From NCBI GenBank assembly GCA_018650445.1, contig JABIFX010000244.1, positions 1-64,000 on the forward strand: 64,000 nt of DNA, given 5' to 3'. Source of the DNA: Fidelibacterota bacterium. Lineage in GTDB: Bacteria; Fidelibacterota; UBA8477; JABMPR01. The notes below the pieces were generated by a model, which was not told the origin of the DNA, ran no database searches, and saw only the letters and a program-made list of their open reading frames with translations. The translations under genes were made by a program, and so were the position numbers. How positions within the stretch are numbered: position 1 is the stretch's first letter; every line of letters starts with the position of its first letter. Below are positions 9,865-19,547 of the stretch, in pieces.

Positions 9865-11241
9865 ATGAATGTAAATGATTTTATTTTTAGAGAGTATGAT
9901 ATACGTGGAGAAGTATCAGTCGATTTTCCTGAGGAAGTCGTTGTTGCTCTGGGACGTGCCTTCGCATCAATCGTAAAGCGTCGTGGTGGAAAGAAAATTA
10001 CTCTCTCTGGAGATGTGAGGCTCACAACCCCGCAATTAAAAGAATATTTTAAAGCGGGCGCACTATCTACTGGGATTGATGTCATGGATATTGGCATTCT
10101 GCCTACACCAGGGAATTATTTTAGTGTATTTCATTTTGATGATGTGGATGGTGCCTGTCAGATAACAGGCTCTCATAACCCACCAGAGTTTAATGGATTC
10201 AAATTGACCTTTAATCAGCTTGCCTTTTTTGGTCAGGATATCCAGGACATGCTTACCCTCATAAAAAATGATGATTTTGAGGCGGGCAAAGGTACTGCTT
10301 CAGACTATGATCTATTACCAGAGTATATGGATACAGTCGTCAAGGGTATTGATCTCAAGCGACCCATGCGCATAGTCGTCGATTCAGGAAATGCAGCAGG
10401 TGCACTTTGCGCACCTGAAGTTTATGAGAGAATGGGGTGTGAAGTCACCGCGCTGTATTGCGATGTTGATGGAACCTTCCCTAACCATCATCCTGATCCA
10501 ACGGTTCCCGCCAATCTGAAAGATATCCAGGATGAGGTGAAGCGTGGAGGCTATGATGTCGGTATTGCTTTCGATGGTGACGCTGATCGTCTAGGAGTGA
10601 TTGATGAAAAAGGCCAGGTTGTCTGGGCTGACTATCAGATGATCCTTTTTGCGCAGGATGTGATCAAATCAAAAGATGATAACATTATTTTTGATGTGAA
10701 ATGCTCACAGGCACTTGAGGAAAAAATTCTTGAGTTCGGTGGAACTCCTGTTATGTACAAAACGGGTCACTCACATATCAAATCTCATATGAAAACACTC
10801 AACTCACCGTTCTCTGGGGAGATGAGCGGTCACCTCTTCTTTGCCGATAGATATTATGGTTTCGATGATGCCATTTACAATGGTGGTCGCATGCTGGAAC
10901 TTCTTTCTAAGAGTAATCGACCTCTTTCTGAGATGGTGGATGAACTTCCCAAATACTATTCAACACCTGAGATCAGATTGACATGTAATTCAGACTCTGA
11001 GAAATTTGAAATTGCAGAAAAAGCAGCCAATTATTTCAAAGAGAACTATGATTGCATCGATGTGGATGGGGTGCGTATTCGATTTGGAGATGGATGGGGT
11101 CTGGTGAGAGCATCAAATACACAGCCTGTCCTGGTGGTAAGATTTGAAGCAAAAACATCTGAGCGTATGGAAGAGATTCAAACTTTAGTTATGAATAAAA
11201 TCGGGGAGTTTGGCGAGGTTCGCCTTGACGAGGGACATTGA
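9865..11241 (+). CDS. Phosphomannomutase/phosphoglucomutase
   Basis: FREYDIRGE, TGSHNPPEFNGFK (phosphoserine loop), AFDGDADRLGV, GEMSGHLFF, VRASNTQPVLVVRFEA. Confidence 0.95.
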   Translation: MNVNDFIFREYDIRGEVSVDFPEEVVVALGRAFASIVKRRGGKKITLSGDVRLTTPQLKEYFKAGALSTGIDVMDIGILPTPGNYFSVFHFDDVDGACQITGSHNPPEFNGFKLTFNQLAFFGQDIQDMLTLIKNDDFEAGKGTASDYDLLPEYMDTVVKGIDLKRPMRIVVDSGNAAGALCAPEVYERMGCEVTALYCDVDGTFPNHHPDPTVPANLKDIQDEVKRGGYDVGIAFDGDADRLGVIDEKGQVVWADYQMILFAQDVIKSKDDNIIFDVKCSQALEEKILEFGGTPVMYKTGHSHIKSHMKTLNSPFSGEMSGHLFFADRYYGFDDAIYNGGRMLELLSKSNRPLSEMVDELPKYYSTPEIRLTCNSDSEKFEIAEKAANYFKENYDCIDVDGVRIRFGDGWGLVRASNTQPVLVVRFEAKTSERMEEIQTLVMNKIGEFGEVRLDEGH

Positions 11242-12259
11242 GCAACGCAAGCGAGATCATCTTGTTCTTGCTCAAAATGATGCTTTAAACTTTTCGATCT
11301 CTGCAGGATTTGATCGCTGGAGATTCATTCATAATGCGCTCCCTGAAATAAACCTCAATGAGATAGATACAGGTACAACATTTTTGGGTAAGGAACTCCA
11401 GTTTCCCCTCCTGATCAGCTCAATGAGCGGCGGGATTGAGGAGAGTTTTAACTTTAATGCGAACCTGGCAACAGCGGCTGAATCTGTGGGCTGTGCTCTG
11501 GGTTTGGGCAGCGTTCGAGCAGGACTTGAAAATGAACAGGCTCGTGACAGCTTTTTAATTGCCAGGGAAAAGGCACCAACAGCCATCATTATGGCTAATC
11601 TGGGAATTGCCCAGATTATGGATTCTCAATCTATGGACAGGGTTGCAACATTTTGCGGTGACTTACAGGCAAATGCGCTGATTATTCATTTGAATTCCCT
11701 CCAAGAGGCTTTTCAGCCTGAAGGGGATACTCAGTTCAAGGGTGCGTTGAATGCCATTAAGACATGGGTGCGTGAATTTCCGCTGCCCCTAATCGTCAAA
11801 GAGGTGGGACAGGGTCTTTCCATTGAAGTGATTCAGAAACTTCAGGAAGCAGGCATAAAGATTATTGATATTGCAGGAGCTGGGGGTAGCAACTGGATAT
11901 CCATTGAACGTGAGCGTTTATCAGAAGATCAATCCATATTGAAACAAACAGCCCATGAATTTGCTAACTGGGGTGAGCCAACTGCTGAAGTATTGGAAAC
12001 CCTGGGTACCGATATGTGTGTCATTGCCAGTGGTGGATTAAAACGACCTCTCGATCTGCCTAAAGCGCTTGCTCTGGGCGCTAATATGGGCGGTATTGCA
12101 GGTGCATTGTTGAAACAGGCCATGGCTACCGATACCGGTCAGCTCATCGAACAATTGCTTGTCTGGAAGAAAACTTTGAAAATGGCTATGTTTGGCGTTG
12201 GAGTCAGCATGATTGATGAATTGATTGGGAATCGCCATCTTTTGCACAAAATTGACTGA
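11210..12259 (+). CDS. fni: Type 2 isopentenyl-diphosphate delta-isomerase (start TTG 11210 or 11225, overlapping the upstream CDS)
   Basis: QRKRDHL, LLISSMSGG, GLGSVRAGLEN, HLNSLQEAFQPEGDTQF, VKEVGQGLS, DIAGAGGSNWISIE. Confidence 0.93.
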   Translation: MARFALTRDIEQRKRDHLVLAQNDALNFSISAGFDRWRFIHNALPEINLNEIDTGTTFLGKELQFPLLISSMSGGIEESFNFNANLATAAESVGCALGLGSVRAGLENEQARDSFLIAREKAPTAIIMANLGIAQIMDSQSMDRVATFCGDLQANALIIHLNSLQEAFQPEGDTQFKGALNAIKTWVREFPLPLIVKEVGQGLSIEVIQKLQEAGIKIIDIAGAGGSNWISIERERLSEDQSILKQTAHEFANWGEPTAEVLETLGTDMCVIASGGLKRPLDLPKALALGANMGGIAGALLKQAMATDTGQLIEQLLVWKKTLKMAMFGVGVSMIDELIGNRHLLHKID

Positions 12260-12282
12260 TCATTGGACATCTAGAAGGTATC

Positions 12283-13275
12283 ATGAAGGGAAATATGGAT
12301 ATTAATGTAAAAGCTAGAATTGAAGCATGGCGGATAGCCATATCCCAACATCTCCACAATCCAAGTTTCAATACTGATCCAGTTTATCTCTCTGAGCCTA
12401 TGAATTACGCCCTCAGGGCTGAAGGCAAGATGCTTCGACCAGCACTCTGTCTGGCTGCTGCTGAAGCAGTAGGAGGTGATTGGCACAACGCAGTTACCGT
12501 TGGTGCTGCACTTGAAATATTTCACACTTTTACGCTCGTTCATGATGACATCATGGATGGTGATGAGCTCAGACGAGGAATTCCGACCCTCCACAAAGCA
12601 TTTGGTAACAATCGAGCCCTGTTGAGTGGTGACACTTTGCTTATCTATGTATATCAACTCCTGGCTGATATTGAGGCCTCAAAATTTACCCGCGTCTTCC
12701 GCGTTTTTAATGATGGTGCCATGGATGTGTGCAGGGGCCAAGGATGGGACATGGAGTTTGAGAATAGTGAGCATGTTGAACCCCAGCAATATGAGATGAT
12801 GATAGACCTGAAGACGGGTGCTCTCATCAGGCTTGCCTGCCATCTTGGGGGTATTATGGGTGGTGGAAGCGATGCTGCCATCGAAGCCCTTTCGCGATTT
12901 GGGGTTTTACTAGGAAGGGCCTTTCAGATGCAGGATGATCTCCTGGAAGTAACCTCCTCCTCTGCTACCATGGGCAAAAGTCTGGGTAGTGATGTCCTGA
13001 ACGAAAAAAAAACCTGGATCTGGATCGACTTGAAAAGCAGGCTGACTGAAAGTGAGTTAAAGGAATGGCAAAATGTTCAAAATGGTGGTCAGTTAGCTGA
13101 ACATCATCGAGATCAGGTGAAGCAATGGATGATTGATCATGGTACCATTAAGCGTGCTCAAGATTTGATTGCGTCCTGGATTTCTGAGGCAGACTCCCTG
13201 TTAAGTTCGTCTCTATTTAAGAACACCGATATGCTCAAGGTCTTATCAGACAACATTCTAAACCGACAAAATTGA
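12283..13275 (+). CDS. Polyprenyl synthetase (farnesyl/geranylgeranyl diphosphate synthase type)
   Basis: First Asp-rich motif LVHDDIMDGDELRRG; second QMQDDLLEV; GKMLRPAL. Confidence 0.93.
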   Translation: MKGNMDINVKARIEAWRIAISQHLHNPSFNTDPVYLSEPMNYALRAEGKMLRPALCLAAAEAVGGDWHNAVTVGAALEIFHTFTLVHDDIMDGDELRRGIPTLHKAFGNNRALLSGDTLLIYVYQLLADIEASKFTRVFRVFNDGAMDVCRGQGWDMEFENSEHVEPQQYEMMIDLKTGALIRLACHLGGIMGGGSDAAIEALSRFGVLLGRAFQMQDDLLEVTSSSATMGKSLGSDVLNEKKTWIWIDLKSRLTESELKEWQNVQNGGQLAEHHRDQVKQWMIDHGTIKRAQDLIASWISEADSLLSSSLFKNTDMLKVLSDNILNRQN

Positions 13276-13410
13276 TATCATCCGTCATCTAATCCCCCTA
13301 TATTATTAATAGAAGTGTTAAAGATCACAAGTTTACCACAAAGGGCATATTTATACTGTCAGTGTTTGACATTTGACTGTTTTTGGCGCTAAGTTTATCC
13401 CGGTGACGAA

Positions 13411-14010
13411 ATGATTGAAGTAATAGTCAAGAATATCCTCTTCTTTGCCCAGGCTGCGGCCCCGGGTTATACCCTGTTTCTTCAAACAAGGGATGATGAC
13501 GAACGTAGCCTGCCCATCGTGGTGGGACAGTTCGAGGCTCAGGCTATCGCTCTAGCGCTGGAGCAGATCAATCTGGATCGTCCCATGACACATGATCTTT
13601 TATCACAGGTCATCACCAATATGACTGAAGGATTAGATAGCGTTGTCATTCAGAAATTGAAAGAAGGAACGTTTTACGCCGAATTGAATGTTAAAAATGA
13701 GCAGGGTATTGAAAAAATTGATGCCCGACCCAGTGATGCCATTGCCCTGGCCTTGCGGGCAAGAGTTCCCATCAAGGTTTCAAGGGAGGTCTTTGAGGAG
13801 GCATCCATCTCCATACCAGCTACCAATGAGCAGATGGAAAAATCAGAGCCTACTCTGGCTGAGAATGTGAGTGAAATAACACATCGTGCCGAATTAAGAT
13901 TTGATCTGGAACGTGACCTTAGAGAGGCGATCTCCAGCGAAGATTACGAAAAGGCAGCTTTAATTAGAGACAAATTGAACGCCTTATCTCTATCTGAAAT
14001 GCGTAGTTAA
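13411..14010 (+). CDS. Bifunctional nuclease (DUF151) family protein with C-terminal UVR motif
   Basis: LPIVVGQFEAQAIALALEQ, RPSDAIALALRARVPIKVSREVFEEA; C-terminal RFDLERDLREAISSEDYEKAALIRDKLNAL. Confidence 0.9.
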   Translation: MIEVIVKNILFFAQAAAPGYTLFLQTRDDDERSLPIVVGQFEAQAIALALEQINLDRPMTHDLLSQVITNMTEGLDSVVIQKLKEGTFYAELNVKNEQGIEKIDARPSDAIALALRARVPIKVSREVFEEASISIPATNEQMEKSEPTLAENVSEITHRAELRFDLERDLREAISSEDYEKAALIRDKLNALSLSEMRS

Positions 14011-14012
14011 GC

Positions 14013-14516
14013 TTAGTCTAAATCTGAAAGTTCAGACTCAATTTTTTTCAGGGTTTCATCTGACAATTGATTCTTGGGGTCTAAATCCTGCTTCTTGGCT
14101 TGTAGCTTTTTAAGCGCGTATCCAAGTATCGCTAATCCAACGAGACTAAAGAGAACCACCATCCAATAGGAGACCTTTCCAACGGTTTCACTGGCTTTGG
14201 GAGAAGCAAGGATGCGATTACCGTATGGCTGCTTGGTTCGGGGATCAATAGAATTTCTGAAATGGTCCAAAACATCATCAGTACTTTTACCTTCAATCAG
14301 TAAACGGCGAATCGTGACTTTGGCCTCTTCTGTCATCTGGTTTTTGCCATGCATGTAGATAGGACCACCAAAACAACAAGTTGCCATGAGATTTTTCTCA
14401 AGGTAAATCGCTTGCTCATTTTGTTTGTCAGTCAGTTTCTGATTGTAAAACTCATAATCTTGAGCACTCAGCATGCTCACCAGGGCTATCAGTAGGATAA
14501 TTGTCTTCATTTTCAT
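14013..14516 (-). CDS. CcmH/NrfF-family cytochrome c biogenesis protein, divergent 'ATCC' form
   Basis: LEKNLMATCCFGGPIYMHGKNQMTEEAKVTIRRLLIEGKSTDDVLDHF...YGNRILASP with signal peptide and a C-terminal TM. Confidence 0.75.
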   Translation of the reverse strand: MKMKTIILLIALVSMLSAQDYEFYNQKLTDKQNEQAIYLEKNLMATCCFGGPIYMHGKNQMTEEAKVTIRRLLIEGKSTDDVLDHFRNSIDPRTKQPYGNRILASPKASETVGKVSYWMVVLFSLVGLAILGYALKKLQAKKQDLDPKNQLSDETLKKIESELSDLD

Positions 14517-14628
14517 GTGGAGAATCTAGACGAGAAAACAGGGTTCTCAATGGAAATTCATTGTCGGAAGGAGGATTGTATTGCATTTTGCAGACCTGTT
14601 GATTGAAGAGAAAAAATAAGGAAATGTC

Positions 14629-15528
14629 ATGTCACTCATCATTGTTGGATCACTTGCCCTTGATACCATTGAAGCTCCTACCGGATCAGTCTCTGAAGTT
14701 CCTGGTGGATCCAGTAGCTATTGCTCCCTGGCAGCTAGTTATTTTACCCATCCTAGTATTGTTGGTGTCGTTGGGAGCGATTTTCCAGACTCCGTTGTAA
14801 CTCTTTTCAAAGACCACCAGATAAATCTGGAAGGCATGGCTGTGGAAGAGGGTAAGACTTTTCGCTGGGGGGGACGTTATGCTGAAAACTTTGATGACAG
14901 AACTACACTTTTCACCGAATTGAATGTTTTCGAAACCTTTAACCCTGTTTTGCCATCTGCCTACAAAAATGCAGCCTATGTATTACTGGCAAATATCCAT
15001 CCTGGATTGCAGCACAATGTACTTGACCAATTAAACACTGATTCATTTGTTGTGCTTGATACAATGAACCTATGGATTGATACTGCCCTGGATGACCTGC
15101 TTACCCTGATAAAGCGAGTTAATATGCTGGTGATTAATGATGAAGAAGCTCTTATGCTTACAAATGAACGCAACTATAAAAAAGCGGCCAGCAAACTTCA
15201 TGCAATGGGTCCGGAATGGGTGGTAATTAAAAAGGGTCAACATGGAGCACTTCTTTTTCATGAGGGCCAGGTTTTCAGTGTGCCCGGTCTTGTGCTAGAT
15301 GAAGTCAAGGATCCAACTGGTGCAGGTGATACCTTTGTGGGTGCCCTTATAGGATATCTAGATCAATCAAAAGATCATTCATTTGATAACATGAAATTAG
15401 CTGTAGTATTTGGATCCGTTCTCGCATCATTCTGTGTTCAAAATTTTTCAGTGGATGGGATTACCTATCTGGAGGAATCGGATCTGGAAGAGCGCTACGA
15501 TGAATTTGTAATTATGAGTCAATTCTAG
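14629..15528 (+). CDS. PfkB family carbohydrate kinase
   Basis: GGSSSYCSLAASYF, VGVVGSDFP, KDPTGAGDTFVGALIGYL. Confidence 0.9.
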   Translation: MSLIIVGSLALDTIEAPTGSVSEVPGGSSSYCSLAASYFTHPSIVGVVGSDFPDSVVTLFKDHQINLEGMAVEEGKTFRWGGRYAENFDDRTTLFTELNVFETFNPVLPSAYKNAAYVLLANIHPGLQHNVLDQLNTDSFVVLDTMNLWIDTALDDLLTLIKRVNMLVINDEEALMLTNERNYKKAASKLHAMGPEWVVIKKGQHGALLFHEGQVFSVPGLVLDEVKDPTGAGDTFVGALIGYLDQSKDHSFDNMKLAVVFGSVLASFCVQNFSVDGITYLEESDLEERYDEFVIMSQF

Positions 15529-15537
15529 GAGAAACCA

Positions 15538-16767
15538 ATGAACTCTGAACCTACGATTAAGAGATTCTATCGGCTACTTATCTTAAGCTTCATGCTACTC
15601 AGTCTTTCACTATATATGGGTTGCGAGAAAGATGATGACCCAGTAACCTGTAACACGGTTGATGAAGCAGGTGAACTGGTTGAAGCCACCTTTACAATGT
15701 CTCTCACTCCAGCCCAGGTTGCACCTTTTCTTGAGCTATATGGCGCACCCATTGGTTTCACCTTGACCCATAGCGCTGATGCCTATAAAATCCATTATAT
15801 GACCAGAGACAAAGATGGCGAACTCATTCTTGCTTCGGGGGTCATGTTCCTGCCACAAGGTGTTGAAACCATGGACCTGGTAAGTGTGCAGCACGGGACT
15901 GCCCTAAAAAGAGAGAACACCGGATCTGTGAATCCCTTCTATGCCATGGATGGGATCATGTTTGCCATGAGTGGTTTCATGGCAGTTGCCCCAGACTATA
16001 TCGGCCTGGGTGTTTCAGAGGACATCCACCCCTACCTCCATGCTGAACTGACAGCAAATGCGGTGGTTGATATGCTGCGTGCTGCCAGAATCTATGCCTG
16101 TGAGAATGATCTTGATATAAGCGACCAACTTTTTCTGGCAGGCTATTCCGAAGGTGGATATGCCACCATGGCCGCTCAAAAATATATCGAAACAGATTAT
16201 TCAGATGAATTTCAATTGACTGCAGTAGCCCCCATGTCTGGTCCCTATGATCTCATTGGATCCACTCGTGACCTCTTGAGCAGGGAAACCTTTGATATTC
16301 CAGCCTTTCTAGCTTATGTGGTGGTAGCCTATGATGATATCTACGGATGGAATCGGCTTTCTGATATCTTTAATGAGCCTTATGCATCCATGTTTCCAGG
16401 TCTTTACGATGGTACCCAGGAGTTGGCTGATGTGAATGATCAATTACCTCCAGCCATAGATGCTCTTTTCAAAACAGATTTTACCACGGCTTTTTTTGCA
16501 GGGCAGGAAATAGCCATACAGACAGCCTTGGAAGAAAATACTCTATTGGATTGGGGACCTGTGGCACCTGTCAGATTATATCACGGGACTGCTGATAGCA
16601 CAGTTTCCATTGATAACACCTTAAGTGCCTTTGCTTCATTGCAGGCTCAGGGTGGAACGAGTGTAGAACTGGTTACTCTGTCAGGGGCAGATCATCCTGG
16701 TGGATTTATTCCCTCAATGATCCTTGCTGAAGCCTGGTTCGACAGCCTAAGCATAGCGAGTCAATAG
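15538..16767 (+). CDS. Secreted alpha/beta hydrolase lipoprotein (lipase/peptidase-like)
   Basis: Lipobox LLSLSLYMGC; nucleophile elbow GYSEGGYAT; late DHPGG His region. Confidence 0.8.
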   Translation: MNSEPTIKRFYRLLILSFMLLSLSLYMGCEKDDDPVTCNTVDEAGELVEATFTMSLTPAQVAPFLELYGAPIGFTLTHSADAYKIHYMTRDKDGELILASGVMFLPQGVETMDLVSVQHGTALKRENTGSVNPFYAMDGIMFAMSGFMAVAPDYIGLGVSEDIHPYLHAELTANAVVDMLRAARIYACENDLDISDQLFLAGYSEGGYATMAAQKYIETDYSDEFQLTAVAPMSGPYDLIGSTRDLLSRETFDIPAFLAYVVVAYDDIYGWNRLSDIFNEPYASMFPGLYDGTQELADVNDQLPPAIDALFKTDFTTAFFAGQEIAIQTALEENTLLDWGPVAPVRLYHGTADSTVSIDNTLSAFASLQAQGGTSVELVTLSGADHPGGFIPSMILAEAWFDSLSIASQ

Positions 16768-16768
16768 C

Positions 16769-17317
16769 TTATAGTTTAGCCAGAACTCCAGCATTGATTT
16801 CGGCAACTTTTTCTTTCCCGAAAAGTGTCTCAATCAGTTTGAACGAAAATTCCATCGCACTCCCCGCAGCTTGACCTGTGACCAGGAGATCGGAAGTTTC
16901 GACACGTGCTCCTGTGTGAACAGCTGTGGTCATACGTCCAGCCCATGCTGGGTGGGAAGTAATTTTCTTATCATTGGTGAGACCGGCTTTTTGCAGAACT
17001 GCTGGTGCAGCACAAATGGCAGCAGAAGTCTTACTGGCTGCGGCTTGATCTTTCAGAAGTTTGATAATTCGAGGGTCACCCATGAGATTTGTAGCTCCAG
17101 GAACACCTCCAGGTAGTACAACCATCTCAAAGTCATCGTTGAGGACTTCATCTAGAACCGTATCGGCAATGACTTTGAGTCCGTGGAATCCCTGGACATT
17201 TCGCTTTTCAAGTGAGGCAATGATTACCTCTGCTCCGGCTCGACGTAGTAGATCAATAATAGTGATGGCTTCAATTTCTTCAAATCCTTCAGCCAGGGGT
17301 ACCAAAATCTTCTTCAT
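16769..17317 (-). CDS. DJ-1/PfpI family protein
   Basis: MKKILVPLAEGFEEIEAITIIDLLRRAGAEV, VLPGGVPGATNL, catalytic-type AAICAAPAVL. Confidence 0.93.
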   Translation of the reverse strand: MKKILVPLAEGFEEIEAITIIDLLRRAGAEVIIASLEKRNVQGFHGLKVIADTVLDEVLNDDFEMVVLPGGVPGATNLMGDPRIIKLLKDQAAASKTSAAICAAPAVLQKAGLTNDKKITSHPAWAGRMTTAVHTGARVETSDLLVTGQAAGSAMEFSFKLIETLFGKEKVAEINAGVLAKL

Positions 17318-17327
17318 CTTAAACTCC

Positions 17328-18245
17328 CTAAAGTCCCGGTGTCCTGAATGTTTCAAGAATACGGGGCTGCATATATTTTGAAGTCTGCACTAATTGTCCG
17401 GCCTTGTTGTACACGTGTACTAATTTTGGTTGCTGCTTATCATCGTATTCATAGACTGTCTTTTTCATCAGCTCAAGATGCCGATCTTTCTCAACTTCGA
17501 TGAGCAGCTGTCCATATTCATTATACCTACGAGAAATAAATTTCCCGCGGTCCTCATCCAGAATTTCCTCATGCTCCCGATAACTCTTAACGGGGTGATA
17601 ACTATATCGATAGAAAGCGATAAGCGAATTGTCAGGGAGATAATGATCCTCATTTACAATCTGAATTTCATCGTTATAAATGGTTAGCCAGTAATCCCGT
17701 AATTCACCACTGGGAAGAAAAAAATTGCGCCGTGATTTGTCAAGCCGGTGTTTATAGTCATAGTGGAATTCAGTTGAACTCTCAATCTTATGCCCTAAAC
17801 CCCAGGTTTCTTCCAGATAGGCTTTTTGATTCAGATCGTAATAAATAGTCAGTTTCTTTTCAAGGGTGTGAGACCGAGTGAACCACTTTTCTTCACGTTT
17901 TGTTACTAGACCCTTTTCATAATGCCATTCTCGTGATATTCTGGGCGGACCATAGTCAAAAAACTCCGTTTCTTGATGCCTCAGCAGGTGCCCCTTGCGG
18001 GTGTAAGTATAATTGCTTCTTTCAACCAGATTTTTCCCGGAAGAAAAATATTTGGCCGAGATGATCTGACCCTCGTCGTTGCGCTTTACTTCAAAGTAAT
18101 CCCCCCGTATTGACTTGCGCTCTTTGACGTGATTTAGAAACTCACGCGTGTGGGGATCACCTTTCTTGTAGTAGGAAATTTTGCCACCACTGCATCCGCT
18201 GATGAGCAGGGTAATTACAATTATGCTAGAGAGTCTAGTGATCAC
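17328..18245 (-). CDS. Hypothetical lipoprotein with repeated 'Y-x-EYDxxGxL'-like strands
   Basis: Lipobox ITLLISGCSGG; repeating Tyr/Gly strand pattern (YTYTRKGHLLRHQE, YNEYGQLLIEVEK, YEYDDKQQPKLVHVYNKAGQLV). Confidence 0.6.
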   Translation of the reverse strand: MITRLSSIIVITLLISGCSGGKISYYKKGDPHTREFLNHVKERKSIRGDYFEVKRNDEGQIISAKYFSSGKNLVERSNYTYTRKGHLLRHQETEFFDYGPPRISREWHYEKGLVTKREEKWFTRSHTLEKKLTIYYDLNQKAYLEETWGLGHKIESSTEFHYDYKHRLDKSRRNFFLPSGELRDYWLTIYNDEIQIVNEDHYLPDNSLIAFYRYSYHPVKSYREHEEILDEDRGKFISRRYNEYGQLLIEVEKDRHLELMKKTVYEYDDKQQPKLVHVYNKAGQLVQTSKYMQPRILETFRTPGL

Positions 18246-18913
18246 TTGGTAAACAGATAGAAATAAATAGCTGATCGACGGGCATCAACGAGTTCAATTT
18301 TGTCAGAGCTTACTATTTCGTCAGCGATATCATACAACTCGTAGCGTGCCGCTTTATCTAAATTCTGATAGAAAGCCAGAACCTGTTCATCGCTAAGGGT
18401 GTCGATGGTAAGGAGACGAGCCTGGTCCAGGGATTTACCCACACGAACCAGTTTTACAGCTGATAAATCTATTGAGCGGGCACTGATCACCAGTGGAACT
18501 TCAGTTGTGTCAGGCTCTCCTTCTGGACTTACAACTTTCTGGGTCACCTTGGGTTGTTGTATCCGTTTGGCCAGAGCATACCGCCTACCGGGGTCTTCTA
18601 ATTGTTTGCTGATTTTAATAATCTCTAAGGTGATTTGATCAATCTTAACTCGGGATTCTGCCTGTTTTCTCTTCAAACGATCCAATCTTTGGCTATCACG
18701 TTTGCCAAAGTCAGCATGGGGTGATTTAATTTCAGCTCCAATGCTGTAAGATCTGGCCTGTTCTGCTTTGAGCTTTGTCACCATTTCACTGAGTTTATCA
18801 ATTTCACGGTGAAGGGCTCTGACGTCAGAATCTTTTGATTGTGACTGAACAATCAATGGTGAAAGCATGATAACTATTAGTAAAATTGATCTGATGGTAT
18901 TGTTTCTATTCAT
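18242..18913 (-). CDS. Hypothetical secreted protein with coiled coil, translationally coupled to the downstream lipoprotein
   Basis: Signal peptide NTIRSILLIVIMLSPLIVQSQ; coiled-coil segment; 4-bp overlap with the gene at 17328..18245. Confidence 0.6.
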   Translation of the reverse strand: MNRNNTIRSILLIVIMLSPLIVQSQSKDSDVRALHREIDKLSEMVTKLKAEQARSYSIGAEIKSPHADFGKRDSQRLDRLKRKQAESRVKIDQITLEIIKISKQLEDPGRRYALAKRIQQPKVTQKVVSPEGEPDTTEVPLVISARSIDLSAVKLVRVGKSLDQARLLTIDTLSDEQVLAFYQNLDKAARYELYDIADEIVSSDKIELVDARRSAIYFYLFTK

Positions 18914-19025
18914 ATTTAACATAACCCAATTCTCCTCAATGCGATGCCTTTAAACTAACCCAACAGATAAAACTGAGAAAGTATGAAATGTCTCTGAATG
19001 TATGAGATATCCAGTGGGATCTGAA

Positions 19026-19481
19026 CTAGATAAGTTGTTTTTCGAACCAGTATTTTTTCTCGCCACTATCCATAGCTGTCTTCACCAGGATATAGTTATT
19101 TTTCCTCCCCAGCTGAATCATTGCCGGAAATCTATCGAAGCTTGTAAAATATATGGCAGCAATTCCCATTGCTTTAACGTGATGCTCCTGAGAATCCAGA
19201 AGGGCTTGAGCTATCCCCTGTCGACGATAGTTCTCATGTACACCCCCTAACCAGGAAAAGAAAGTTTGGGCACCTTCTACAGCATATCCCAGTTTAAAGC
19301 CAATTTGCCTATCACCGTCATAAGCTACTAAAAGCAGTGCATTCTGTTGTCGAATCTTCTCCAACCTTGATTCAGTAGCTCTGGCTTTGCCAAAAATCAT
19401 CCTTTCAAGTGAATTAACGGTATTGAGTTCAACCGCTTCAAGACGTATTTTGATGGGAGGTGAAATTTTGGCTATCTCCAA
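19026..19481 (-). CDS. GNAT family N-acetyltransferase
   Basis: LGGVHENYRRQGIAQALLDSQEHHVKAMGI acetyl-CoA binding motif. Confidence 0.88.
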   Translation of the reverse strand: MEIAKISPPIKIRLEAVELNTVNSLERMIFGKARATESRLEKIRQQNALLLVAYDGDRQIGFKLGYAVEGAQTFFSWLGGVHENYRRQGIAQALLDSQEHHVKAMGIAAIYFTSFDRFPAMIQLGRKNNYILVKTAMDSGEKKYWFEKQLI

Positions 19482-19547
19482 TAATAGTTGCTAATATGAA
19501 AAAAGACTTACCCTGTCCAGATTTCTATCTAAATTTAGACTTTAGAT

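Noticed and set aside
13355-13405. TTGACA near 13366 as a sigma70 promoter for the DUF151 gene
   Set aside because: No convincing -10 hexamer at the right spacing.
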